From an uncultured Bacilli bacterium (GTDB lineage Bacteria; Bacillota_I; Bacilli_A; RF39; UBA660), in the NCBI GenBank assembly GCA_947589165.1, contig CANQCH010000017.1, forward strand, positions 1 to 13,184: a stretch of DNA of 13,184 nucleotides, in the 5' to 3' direction. Positions 8,201 through 13,184 of this stretch are shown here, piece by piece. The notes beneath the pieces are model-generated. The model searched no databases, was not told the origin of the DNA, and saw only the letters and a list, made by a program, of their open reading frames with translations. Each line of letters opens with the position of its first letter. Position 1 is the first letter of the stretch. The translations under genes and the position numbers were made by a program.

Positions 8201-8916
8201 TTGGTATTGAAGAAAACAATGGTAAGTATAATATTACGATTGAAAATGAAGCAGGCGTCAGAGAACATGTCACGAACTACAACATGAAACTTCGCGTTGA
8301 AGTTGGCGATGAAGTGGAAGCTGGTGATAAATTAACTGAAGGGGTTATTTCACCTAAAGAATTACTTGCCGTTACAGATCCACTTACAGCCCAAGAATAT
8401 ATCTTAAAAGAAGTGCAAATGGTTTACAAATTACAAGGTGTTGATATTAACGATAAACATATTGAACTTATTGTTAAACGAATGATTAACAAGGTAAGAA
8501 TTGTTGATGCGGGTGATACGGACTTTGTTGAAGGTTTAACCGTTTCATTAAGAGATTTTGCTGAAGGTAACAAACCAGTTATTTTATCTGGTGGCGTTCC
8601 TGCGAAAGGTAATCCAATTATGCTTGGTATTACGAAAAGCTCTTTGGAAACTGATTCCTTCTTATCGGCTGCTTCTTTCCAAGAAACAACCAGAGTTTTA
8701 ACCGATGCGGCGATTCGTGGTAAAGTCGATAACTTACAAGGTTTAAAAGAAAATGTTATTATTGGTAAACTTATTCCAGCTGGTACGGGTTATAAGAAAT
8801 ATAGTGATATTAACATTGACTTAGAAAAAGCTTTACTTACGGATGCAGCGAGTGAAGTTTTAGAAGGTAAACTTCTAAGTGATAATGATTTACAAGTACC
8901 AAATGAAGAAAATTAA
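5251..8916 (+). CDS. rpoC: DNA-directed RNA polymerase subunit beta'
   Basis: RpoC carries the active-site magnesium ligands of RNA polymerase. The 1221-residue length fits the undivided Firmicutes type. The N-terminal zinc ribbon uses Cys60, Cys62, Cys75 and Cys78. The catalytic NADFDGDQ motif lies at 447-454, with Asp449, Asp451 and Asp453 as metal ligands. The second zinc site uses Cys820, Cys896, Cys903 and Cys906, followed by the bridge-helix and trigger-loop region (QSIGEPGTQLTMRTFHTGG). ATG at 5251 has the ribosome-binding site AGGTGA (5239-5244), which overlaps the rpoB stop codon and implies tight coupling. A strong terminator follows. Sequence and length look normal for the family apart from the absence of adjoining ribosomal protein genes. 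Confidence 0.98.
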   Translation: MIDVSKFKGLKISIASPEKIRSWSYGEVKKPETINYRTLKPERDGLFCEKIFGPTKDFECSCGKYKRLRYKNIVCDRCGVEVTRSKVRRERMGHIELAAPCSHIWFFKGVPSKMGLVLDMSPRDLEEVLYFVSYVVIDPGKAPLEKKQTLSDKEYRAYYEKYGNTFKVGMGAEAIKELLKDIDLKKEIADLRKELENTTGQKRIRLVKRLDCLVAFDESGNKPEWMVLDVLPVIPPELRPMIQLDGGRFATSDLNDLYRRIINRNNRLKKLLELGAPTIIVQNEKRMLQEAVDSLFDNGRRGRSITAASNRPLKSLSSMLKGKQGRFRQNLLGKRVDYSGRSVIVVGPNLKMYQCGLPKEMAIELFKPHVINGIVERGLAHNIKGAKKLIEARDESVWDIVEDVITEYPVLLNRAPTLHRLGIQAFEPVLVGGKAIRLHPLVCTAFNADFDGDQMAVHVPLSEEAKAEARILMLGANNILNPKDGKPIVTPSQDMVLGNCYLTIEYAGEENEGHVYKDTNEALMAYERREITLHTRIAIPVNSFKYKLFTEEQKNKYLVTTVGKIKFNEILPDTFPYVNEGTKENIEGITPNKYFLEMGSNIPEEIKKMPLVEPFIQKTLGQLIAQVFKRYKTTETSVMLDKLKDLGFKYSTVAGITVSIADVVRSDKKEEIIANAKVKVDKINKQYQRGLITEQERYSSVIQVWTDATDAIKDELKAISENNYDNPIFMMMNSGARGKISNFTQLAGMRGLMAKPDGSTVEIPITSSFIEGLSVSEFFLSTHGSRKGSADTALRTADSGYLTRRLVDVAQDIIVKEYDCGAVQGVTVYDLINEKDGSVIEPLAERILGRFASKRIINPETKEVILEAGEMITENVVAKVTKAGIKKVEIRDVLTCKSNNGVCQKCYGRNLATGNLVEQGEAVGIMAAQSIGEPGTQLTMRTFHTGGVAGGDDITQGLPRVEELFEARTPKGKATIAEISGKVIGIEENNGKYNITIENEAGVREHVTNYNMKLRVEVGDEVEAGDKLTEGVISPKELLAVTDPLTAQEYILKEVQMVYKLQGVDINDKHIELIVKRMINKVRIVDAGDTDFVEGLTVSLRDFAEGNKPVILSGGVPAKGNPIMLGITKSSLETDSFLSAASFQETTRVLTDAAIRGKVDNLQGLKENVIIGKLIPAGTGYKKYSDINIDLEKALLTDAASEVLEGKLLSDNDLQVPNEEN

Positions 8917-8930
8917 ATCATTTATAAAAT

Positions 8931-8981
8931 AAAAAAATGCAAAAGTTTTGTCATATGTGGCGAAATATTTGCATTTTTTTT
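8931..8981 (+). terminator. Intrinsic terminator of the rpoBC operon
   Basis: AAAAAAATGCAAA (8931-8943) pairs perfectly with TTTGCATTTTTTT (8968-8980), and the T run extends to 8981. The 24-nt interior can itself pair (TTTTG with CGAAA, then TCA with TGG), giving one long near-continuous hairpin. The A run on the 5' side would give a U tract on the other strand, so the element could work in both directions. Confidence 0.85.
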
Positions 8982-9008
8982 AAATCTTTAAAATTAAGAT
9001 CATATAAT
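8979..9008 (+). promoter_or_regulatory. Possible upstream promoter for paralog B
   Basis: An exact TATAAT (9003-9008) lies 18 bp after TTTAAA (8979-8984), which matches the -35 consensus at four of six positions and overlaps the rpoC terminator's T run. Initiation near 9015 would give an 84-nt leader passing through the T tract. The match could be chance in AT-rich DNA; the rest of 8982-9047 shows only a small ATCTT/AAGAT inverted repeat (8984-9000). Confidence 0.25.
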
Positions 9009-9047
9009 AACTAAAGCTATTCCATCAACAATATTATTAGTACCTTC

Positions 9048-9076
9048 TTGTTTTTTTTATTTTTTTTTGATAAAAT
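9048..9076 (+). promoter_or_regulatory. Promoter of paralog B with poly-T spacer
   Basis: TTGTTT (9048-9053) and TAAAAT (9071-9076) are separated by 17 bp. Positions 9051-9068 are eight T's, one A and nine T's, so the spacer is almost entirely T. Initiation near 9083 would leave a 16-nt leader with AGAGGT (9086-9091), 7 nt before the ATG at 9099. The match to the sequence upstream of the gene at 46 supports a shared module. A change in T number would alter the spacer length and so promoter strength, as known for poly-A spacers of vlp genes in Mycoplasma hyorhinis. This role here is inference. Confidence 0.5.
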
Positions 9077-9098
9077 TAAGAAAATAGAGGTATGGCTT

Positions 9099-10415
9099 AT
9101 GAAAAGAATATTTCCATATATATTGTTAATCATTACTTTAGGAATAATTGGTTATTTATTAAATTTAGTCAATAATCAAAAAATGTTATTAAGCAAATAT
9201 ACTGTCCAAGATAATACTTTAATAAGTATGATGGTTGAAAATGAAACGGGCGCGTATGAAGAAAGTGAAAATAATGAATGGCCCAGTGGAAATTATATTT
9301 TAAATACGGAACGTAGTGGTTGTGAAAGTGGAGGTACTTTAGAATATCATGATGATAACTTCTATGTTAAGACTAATAGTTCGGACCGTTGCTACGTATA
9401 TTTTGCATTAGATACGCCTTCCAATCGATGCTTGTTTAATTATGATGATAGCCTAGCCTGCGATTTAATTAAAAGTAAAGATAGTACTTTAATTTATCAT
9501 GATGGTAAATGTGATAATGAAAGTGAAAAAAATTGTAATTTAGAAGCGGGAGATTTTAATTATCGTTACAGTGGTGCGGATAAAAATGTCAATAATTTCG
9601 TTTGTTTAGATGGAACGACAACTGAAGGACCATGTGCCAATGGGAATGCTGATCTATATCGGGTTATTGGTTTATTTAAAAACAGCGATAATAAATATGA
9701 AGTCAAATTAATTAAATATGATTATGCTACGGAAAATCAACTTGGTAGTGAAGGCGCTAAAAATAATGAATCTGCAGCAACAAATCGTTTTGACTATTAT
9801 CGTGGTTCATTAGTTAATACCGTAAATTACTTCTGGTCAACTTATTCCGAAACTACTATGCAAAATGGACGAAATGAATGGAATTGGAGTAATTTAAGAC
9901 AAGAAAATTTAAATGATTATTATTTATATTCATATTTAGCTGATAAAAATATGAATGTGGAAACAGAGATAGCGGATCATTTCTGGAAAACTATTGGTTA
10001 TAGTAGTTATGAAGTACCACTAAAAACATTCTATAATTATGAACTCGGGATTGAAAAAGAATCCTCTCCATCTAATCCTGCTAAAACGGAAGAAGTAAAA
10101 AATAAAATTGGTTTAATGTATGTATCAGATTATGGCTATGCGGCAACATCTGATCATTGGACAGCAAATATAGACGAATATGATAATGCCATAGATGACA
10201 ATTGGATGTTTATGGGGTTAGATGAATGGACTATAACCCGAAATTCATCGGATGCAGGGATTGTCTTTGAAATCAATTTTATGGGCGGTATGGTAGGTTA
10301 TACGCCTGGTGACTATATTGGGGATAATGTTCGCCCTTGCTTTTACCTTTTTGCTGATGCTAAAACAGCAAGCGGTAATGGTAGTAAAGAAAATCCATAT
10401 CGGTATAGATTATAA
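9099..10415 (+). CDS. Membrane-anchored Cys-rich extracellular hypothetical protein (paralog B)
   Basis: Function unknown; homologous to the protein at 46-1383. The 438-residue product has one N-terminal membrane segment (about residues 6-23) and no lipobox or sortase signal. Shared blocks include LSKYTVQDNTL, SMMVENETG, WPSGNYILN, SGCESGGTLEY, SSDRCYVYF (about 31-102), NLEAGDFNYRYSGA (147-160), LYRVIGLF, KIGLMYVSDYGYAA, EWTITRNSS (376-384), VRPCFYLF and NPYR near the end. Cysteines 75/98, 111/121 and 169/179 match those of the paralog; 138, 146 and 414 are extra. An in-frame TTG at 9048 would extend the protein through the T tract, but it lacks a ribosome-binding site, and the corresponding frame upstream of the paralog has a stop. 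ATG 9099 with AGAGGT is therefore preferred. The gene forms its own unit between two terminators. Confidence 0.85.
   Translation: MKRIFPYILLIITLGIIGYLLNLVNNQKMLLSKYTVQDNTLISMMVENETGAYEESENNEWPSGNYILNTERSGCESGGTLEYHDDNFYVKTNSSDRCYVYFALDTPSNRCLFNYDDSLACDLIKSKDSTLIYHDGKCDNESEKNCNLEAGDFNYRYSGADKNVNNFVCLDGTTTEGPCANGNADLYRVIGLFKNSDNKYEVKLIKYDYATENQLGSEGAKNNESAATNRFDYYRGSLVNTVNYFWSTYSETTMQNGRNEWNWSNLRQENLNDYYLYSYLADKNMNVETEIADHFWKTIGYSSYEVPLKTFYNYELGIEKESSPSNPAKTEEVKNKIGLMYVSDYGYAATSDHWTANIDEYDNAIDDNWMFMGLDEWTITRNSSDAGIVFEINFMGGMVGYTPGDYIGDNVRPCFYLFADAKTASGNGSKENPYRYRL
10104..10144 (+). repeat. Best conserved nucleotide block shared by the two paralogs (copy 2)
   Basis: Counterpart of 1045-1085 in the second paralog. 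The three mismatches all fall in the six bases following the identical AAAATTGGTTTAATGTAT segment. The downstream GATTATGGCTATGCGGC segment is identical. Confidence 0.7.
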
Positions 10416-10445
10416 AAAATATTGTAGCAATCGCAATATTTTTTT
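10414..10445 (+). terminator. Intrinsic terminator of paralog B, overlapping its stop codon
   Basis: AAAAAATATTG (10414-10424) pairs with CAATATTTTTT (10434-10444) around a 9-nt loop, and the T run reaches 10445. The hairpin begins inside the TAA stop (10413-10415). It separates the hypothetical protein gene from the pseudouridine synthase gene, whose -10 element lies only a few bases downstream. Confidence 0.75.
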
Positions 10446-10461
10446 GTTAGAATAATTTATA
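10445..10461 (+). promoter_or_regulatory. Extended -10 promoter giving a predicted leaderless mRNA
   Basis: TG (10445-10446), one base, then TAGAAT (10448-10453) forms an extended -10 element. Seven bases separate it from the ATG at 10461, so transcription should start at 10460-10461, on or next to the start codon. No Shine-Dalgarno sequence is present between 10446 and 10460, in contrast to the other main genes of the window. No convincing -35 is seen, which is usual for extended -10 promoters. The element directly abuts the preceding terminator's T run. Confidence 0.5.
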
Positions 10462-11102
10462 TGAAAAAGTTAAATATTATTTATGAAGATAAAGATTTAA
10501 TTATTGTCGAAAAAAAAGCTAATTTCTTAACTATCAGGGATAATAAAGGTACCAAAAACTTATATGCCGAAGTAAGTGATTATGTCAAAAAACAAAATAA
10601 GAATAATAAAATTTTTGTTGTCCATCGGTTAGATAAAGAAACATCGGGGTTAGTTTTATTTGCTAAAAGTATGAAAGTAAAACAATATTTTCAAAATAAT
10701 TGGGCTAATGTCTATCGGGAATATATAGCGATTGTGGAAGGCCATATGCCCAAGATGAAAGATCAGTTAATTAACTATTTAAAAGAGACCAAAACCTATC
10801 AAGTTTATGTTAGTAAAGTAGGTCAAAAAGCCATAACTAATTATGAAGTAGAAAAAGCAAACCAAAAGTATAGTTTTTTAAAAATAAATATCGAAACGGG
10901 TCGGAAAAATCAAATTCGTGTGCAATTAAGTCATTTGGGTAATACTATTTTAGGCGATAAAAAATATGGAGCTAAAAGTAATCCTTTAAATCGTTTAGCC
11001 TTGCATGCCCATAAATTAATTTTTATCCATCCCAAAACGCATGAAAAAATGGTTGTTGAAAGTAAAATACCGACTGCATTTAATAATTTATTTGTGATTT
11101 AA
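10461..11102 (+). CDS. RluA-family RNA pseudouridine synthase
   Basis: Isomerises uridine to pseudouridine in rRNA or tRNA; the target cannot be deduced from sequence. The 213-residue protein is a compact catalytic domain without an N-terminal S4 RNA-binding domain, similar in length to E. coli RluA. It begins with the typical LNIIYEDKDLIIVEK strand. The family motif HRLDKETSGLVLFAKS lies at 55-70, with Asp58 as the predicted catalytic nucleophile. GRKNQIRVQLSHLG (147-160) and LHAHKLIFIHP (181-191) are the later conserved blocks. The start agrees with the family N-terminus although no ribosome-binding site is visible, which fits a leaderless message. The next gene starts 35 nt after the stop. 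Confidence 0.93.
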   Translation: MKKLNIIYEDKDLIIVEKKANFLTIRDNKGTKNLYAEVSDYVKKQNKNNKIFVVHRLDKETSGLVLFAKSMKVKQYFQNNWANVYREYIAIVEGHMPKMKDQLINYLKETKTYQVYVSKVGQKAITNYEVEKANQKYSFLKINIETGRKNQIRVQLSHLGNTILGDKKYGAKSNPLNRLALHAHKLIFIHPKTHEKMVVESKIPTAFNNLFVI

Positions 11103-11106
11103 AATA

Positions 11107-11130
11107 TGTTATATTTATTTAAAAGGAGGT
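11107..11130 (+). promoter_or_regulatory. Possible extended -10 promoter and strong ribosome-binding site before dgt
   Basis: TG (11107-11108), T, then TATATT (11110-11115) makes an extended -10 element, with only a weak TTTATT (11087-11092) at the -35 position. Initiation near 11122 would give a 16-nt leader. AAAGGAGGT (11122-11130), 7 nt before the ATG, is the best Shine-Dalgarno sequence in the window. The gene may also be reached by read-through from the pseudouridine synthase gene, as no terminator lies in the 35-nt gap. Confidence 0.4.
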
Positions 11131-11137
11131 AGGGTAA

Positions 11138-12262
11138 ATGCTAAAAAATGAATATGCTTCTATATATGCCTGTCAAGATACCGCGGCAAAGTTTTTAGTT
11201 TCTCGCGAAGAAGATCTACGGCCCCCATTTTTTCATGATGCGGACCGAATTATTTATTCTTTAGCTTTTTCGCGTTATTTAGATAAAACCCAAGTTTTTA
11301 CTTTTCAAAAACATGATCATTTAACCAAAAGAATGACGCATGTAATCTATGTCAGTAAAATTGCCCGTATGATTGGGCGAGCTTTAGGATTAAATGAAGA
11401 TTTAATTGAGGCGGCCGCGTTAGGCCATGATTTAGGTCATACTCCTTTTGGCCATGTCGGTGAAAAAATTTTAAATGATATTAGTTTAAAGGCTAACGAA
11501 GGATATTTTAACCATAATATTCATAGTGTGCGCCTTTTAAAAGATATTGAAAATTATGGAAATGGCTTAAATATTTCTTTGCAAGTGCTGGATGCCATTA
11601 TGTGTCATAATGGGGAACTCGTTCAAGGTAAATATGAACCCGTCGCGAAAACGCCAGCTCAATTTTTAAAAGAATACAATGAATCTTATCAAAATAAACA
11701 AATAATTACCCAACTTCGTCCCATGACTTTAGAAGGTTGTGTGGTTCGAATTAGTGATCTTATTGCCTATTTAGGTCGGGATATTGAAGATGGCATTCGG
11801 CTAAATATTATTAAAGTAGAAGATATCCCGGCGGAAATTAAAAGTGTTTTAGGAGTAAAAAATCGGGAAATTATTGCGACAATTGTTAACGATTTAATTA
11901 CTAATAGTAAAAACAAAAATTATTTGGAATTAAGTTCCAAGGTATATGAAGCAATAAAAAGTTTAAAAGCCTTTAATTATGCCCATATTTATGCTTATGC
12001 TTATACACCTGAAGAAAAAAAGAAGTTAAAAGTTATTTTAGGAACGTTATATGACGCTTATTTAACTGATTTAAAGGTGATGAATCCCACATCACCAATA
12101 GTTAAATATTATCAAGTAATGAGCGAAACGTATCAAAATAATTCGAAGAAGAGAATTGTTATTGATTATATCGCGGGCATGACTGATGATTATGCGATAA
12201 AAGAATATAATAATATTTTAAAAACTAAACATACTAAAAAAGAGGTGAACCATGACCTATAA
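11138..12262 (+). CDS. dgt: HD-domain deoxynucleoside triphosphate triphosphohydrolase (dGTPase-like)
   Basis: Members of this family cleave dNTPs to deoxynucleosides and tripolyphosphate and so control the nucleotide pool in the cytoplasm. The 374-residue product shows the family's N-terminal DADRIIYSLAFSRYLDKTQVF (34-54) and RMTHVIYVSKIAR (65-77). The metal-binding HD core is His68, His97-Asp98 in ALGHDLGHTPFGHVGE (94-109), and Asp207 in VRISDLIAYLGRDIED. The C-terminal DYIAGMTDDYA (343-353) is also typical. It is shorter than E. coli Dgt (about 500 residues) but in the range of the shorter bacterial dGTPase-like proteins. Substrate preference is not predictable. The 3' end overlaps the next gene by 11 nt in another frame, indicating an operon. 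Confidence 0.9.
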   Translation: MLKNEYASIYACQDTAAKFLVSREEDLRPPFFHDADRIIYSLAFSRYLDKTQVFTFQKHDHLTKRMTHVIYVSKIARMIGRALGLNEDLIEAAALGHDLGHTPFGHVGEKILNDISLKANEGYFNHNIHSVRLLKDIENYGNGLNISLQVLDAIMCHNGELVQGKYEPVAKTPAQFLKEYNESYQNKQIITQLRPMTLEGCVVRISDLIAYLGRDIEDGIRLNIIKVEDIPAEIKSVLGVKNREIIATIVNDLITNSKNKNYLELSSKVYEAIKSLKAFNYAHIYAYAYTPEEKKKLKVILGTLYDAYLTDLKVMNPTSPIVKYYQVMSETYQNNSKKRIVIDYIAGMTDDYAIKEYNNILKTKHTKKEVNHDL

Positions 12263-13184
12263 GACTTATAATTGTAATGCCTATACAATTCATACGATCA
12301 AAACCGATAAATTTAAAACTTGTCATATGGAAATAATTTTTCGAAAACCGGTTGTTAGGGAAGAAGTTTGTAAAGATTCCTTACTCGCCGATGTTTTAAT
12401 GGAAACTAGTCAAAAGTATCCTTTACGGAAAGATGTCATGTTACATTTAGAAGATTTATATAAAATGGGCATGTGGGCAGTTGTAAACCGGGTGGGCAAT
12501 GTCATAAATACCGATTTTGTGATTGATTTTATTGCGCCCGAATATATAAACGAAAAAAATTATTTAGAAGAAGCTTTAACAATGCCTTTTGAAATGATTG
12601 AAAATCCTAATGTTATTAATGATGAGTTTGCTTCTTTACCTTTTAAATTATGTCAAAAAAGAGCGATTTTAGATGCTAAAAGTATTGAAGAAGATGCCCT
12701 TCGTTTAAGTGTGACCAAAACTTTAGAGACTTTAGGTAGTGATAGCCCAACGAGTCTAAGAGTTAGTGGCACGGAAGCCGAAATTAAAAAAATTACGCCG
12801 AATAGTTTATATAAACATTATCAAAAATTATATAAGGATCATGACTGCGATATCTTTTTAATTGGGAATTTAGATATGGATGCCGCGGTTGAAATCATTA
12901 AAAAACATTTTCATAAACGCGTTATTAATAAACAAGAACTAGTGATTGATGTTACTAATCCTATTCGCAAAAAAGTTTTGGAAACTAGGGAAAAGAGTGA
13001 ATTTTTACAAACTAATTTAAACGTTTTATTTAATTTACAAAATTTAAGTGAATATGAGCGCGATATTGTTTTTAATATTTACAATTATATTTTAGGTAGT
13101 GGCGGCTTAACTAGTAAACTTTATCAAGAAATAAGAGAAAAAAATTCTTATTGTTATGCGATAAATAGTATGTATTTAAAACAT
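12252..13184 (+). CDS. ymfF: M16-peptidase-like protein, YmfF type (3' end outside window)
   Basis: The visible 311 residues match the inactive-looking half of the paired M16 peptidase family. The place where M16 enzymes have HxxEH instead reads LMETSQKYPL (49-58), without His or paired ligands, as in Bacillus YmfF (also annotated as YfmF, EF-P 5-aminopentanol modification-associated). The LHLEDLYKMG block follows at 64-73. In the second domain, LGSGGLTSKLYQEIREKNSY (281-300) followed by CYAI is the M16 C-terminal signature. ATG at 12252 has AGAGGTGA just upstream (12241-12248) and overlaps the dgt end by 11 nt. By analogy with Bacillus, a catalytic partner with HxxEH (YmfH type) is expected just downstream; that is an inference. 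The family is usually about 420 residues, so roughly 110 are missing. Confidence 0.8.
   Translation, partial: MTYKTYNCNAYTIHTIKTDKFKTCHMEIIFRKPVVREEVCKDSLLADVLMETSQKYPLRKDVMLHLEDLYKMGMWAVVNRVGNVINTDFVIDFIAPEYINEKNYLEEALTMPFEMIENPNVINDEFASLPFKLCQKRAILDAKSIEEDALRLSVTKTLETLGSDSPTSLRVSGTEAEIKKITPNSLYKHYQKLYKDHDCDIFLIGNLDMDAAVEIIKKHFHKRVINKQELVIDVTNPIRKKVLETREKSEFLQTNLNVLFNLQNLSEYERDIVFNIYNYILGSGGLTSKLYQEIREKNSYCYAINSMYLKH

Noticed and set aside
9015..9068. T tract at 9051-9068 as an intrinsic terminator for a short RNA
   Set aside because: Only a 5-bp AACAA/TTGTT stem with a 16-nt loop precedes it, and the tract is better placed as the spacer of the paralog B promoter. A strong rpoC terminator already exists upstream.
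9048..9098. In-frame N-terminal extension of paralog B from TTG at 9048, with the T tract encoding Phe residues
   Set aside because: There is no ribosome-binding site before the TTG, the extension is low-complexity, and the matching frame upstream of paralog A has a TGA at 16-18. ATG 9099 with AGAGGT matches the paralog's start.
12391..12470. Active zinc site (HxxEH) in the M16-like protein
   Set aside because: The corresponding region reads LMETSQKYPL and no HxxEH or inverted HxxEH occurs in the visible 311 residues, so catalytic peptidase activity is not claimed.
1..13184. CRISPR array, tRNA, rRNA, transposase or phage genes
   Set aside because: No regularly spaced repeats, no tRNA-like cloverleaf and no recombinase or phage protein were seen on either strand.

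Overview
The window is AT-rich DNA from a low-GC Gram-positive bacterium. It uses the standard bacterial code: TGA never appears inside the long reading frames, and Trp is TGG. RpoB and RpoC are full-length and of Firmicutes type, promoters are of the sigma-A class (TTGACA/TATAAT), and intrinsic terminators are compact. CGG arginine codons are common, which argues against a true Mycoplasma. My best guess (inference only) is an uncultivated gut-type member of Bacilli, such as the RF39/Mollicutes-like groups.

Layout: (1) 46-1383 encodes a membrane-anchored, Cys-rich hypothetical protein. The window begins inside a run of at least 16 T's directly upstream of its -10 element. (2) 1384-1622 is a busy intergenic region. 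It has a near-perfect promoter (1375-1404), a short transcript candidate of about 100 nt ending in an intrinsic terminator (1477-1511), then the rpoB promoter (1524-1552) and a hairpin leader. (3) 1623-8916 holds rpoB and rpoC, 10 nt apart, closed by a strong terminator at 8931-8981. (4) 9099-10415 encodes a second, clearly homologous Cys-rich membrane protein. Its promoter spacer is also almost pure T. It ends in its own terminator. (5) 10461-13184 holds an RluA-type pseudouridine synthase, an HD-domain dNTP triphosphohydrolase and the 5' part of an M16-peptidase-like gene of the YmfF type, all on the + strand. The pseudouridine synthase appears to be translated from a leaderless mRNA. The last two genes overlap by 11 nt.

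The housekeeping content is transcription (RNA polymerase beta and beta'), RNA modification, nucleotide-pool control and probably EF-P modification. The accessory content is the paralogous pair flanking rpoBC. The most interesting signal is that both paralogs share the same upstream architecture: a homopolymeric T tract abutting a GATA(A/T) -10 region, a leader of about 15 nt and an AGAGGT ribosome-binding site. This would suit phase-variable or length-tuned expression of a surface protein family. A second striking observation is that RpoB carries Lys and Asp at the positions equivalent to E. coli Gln513 and His526, which predicts intrinsic rifampicin resistance.
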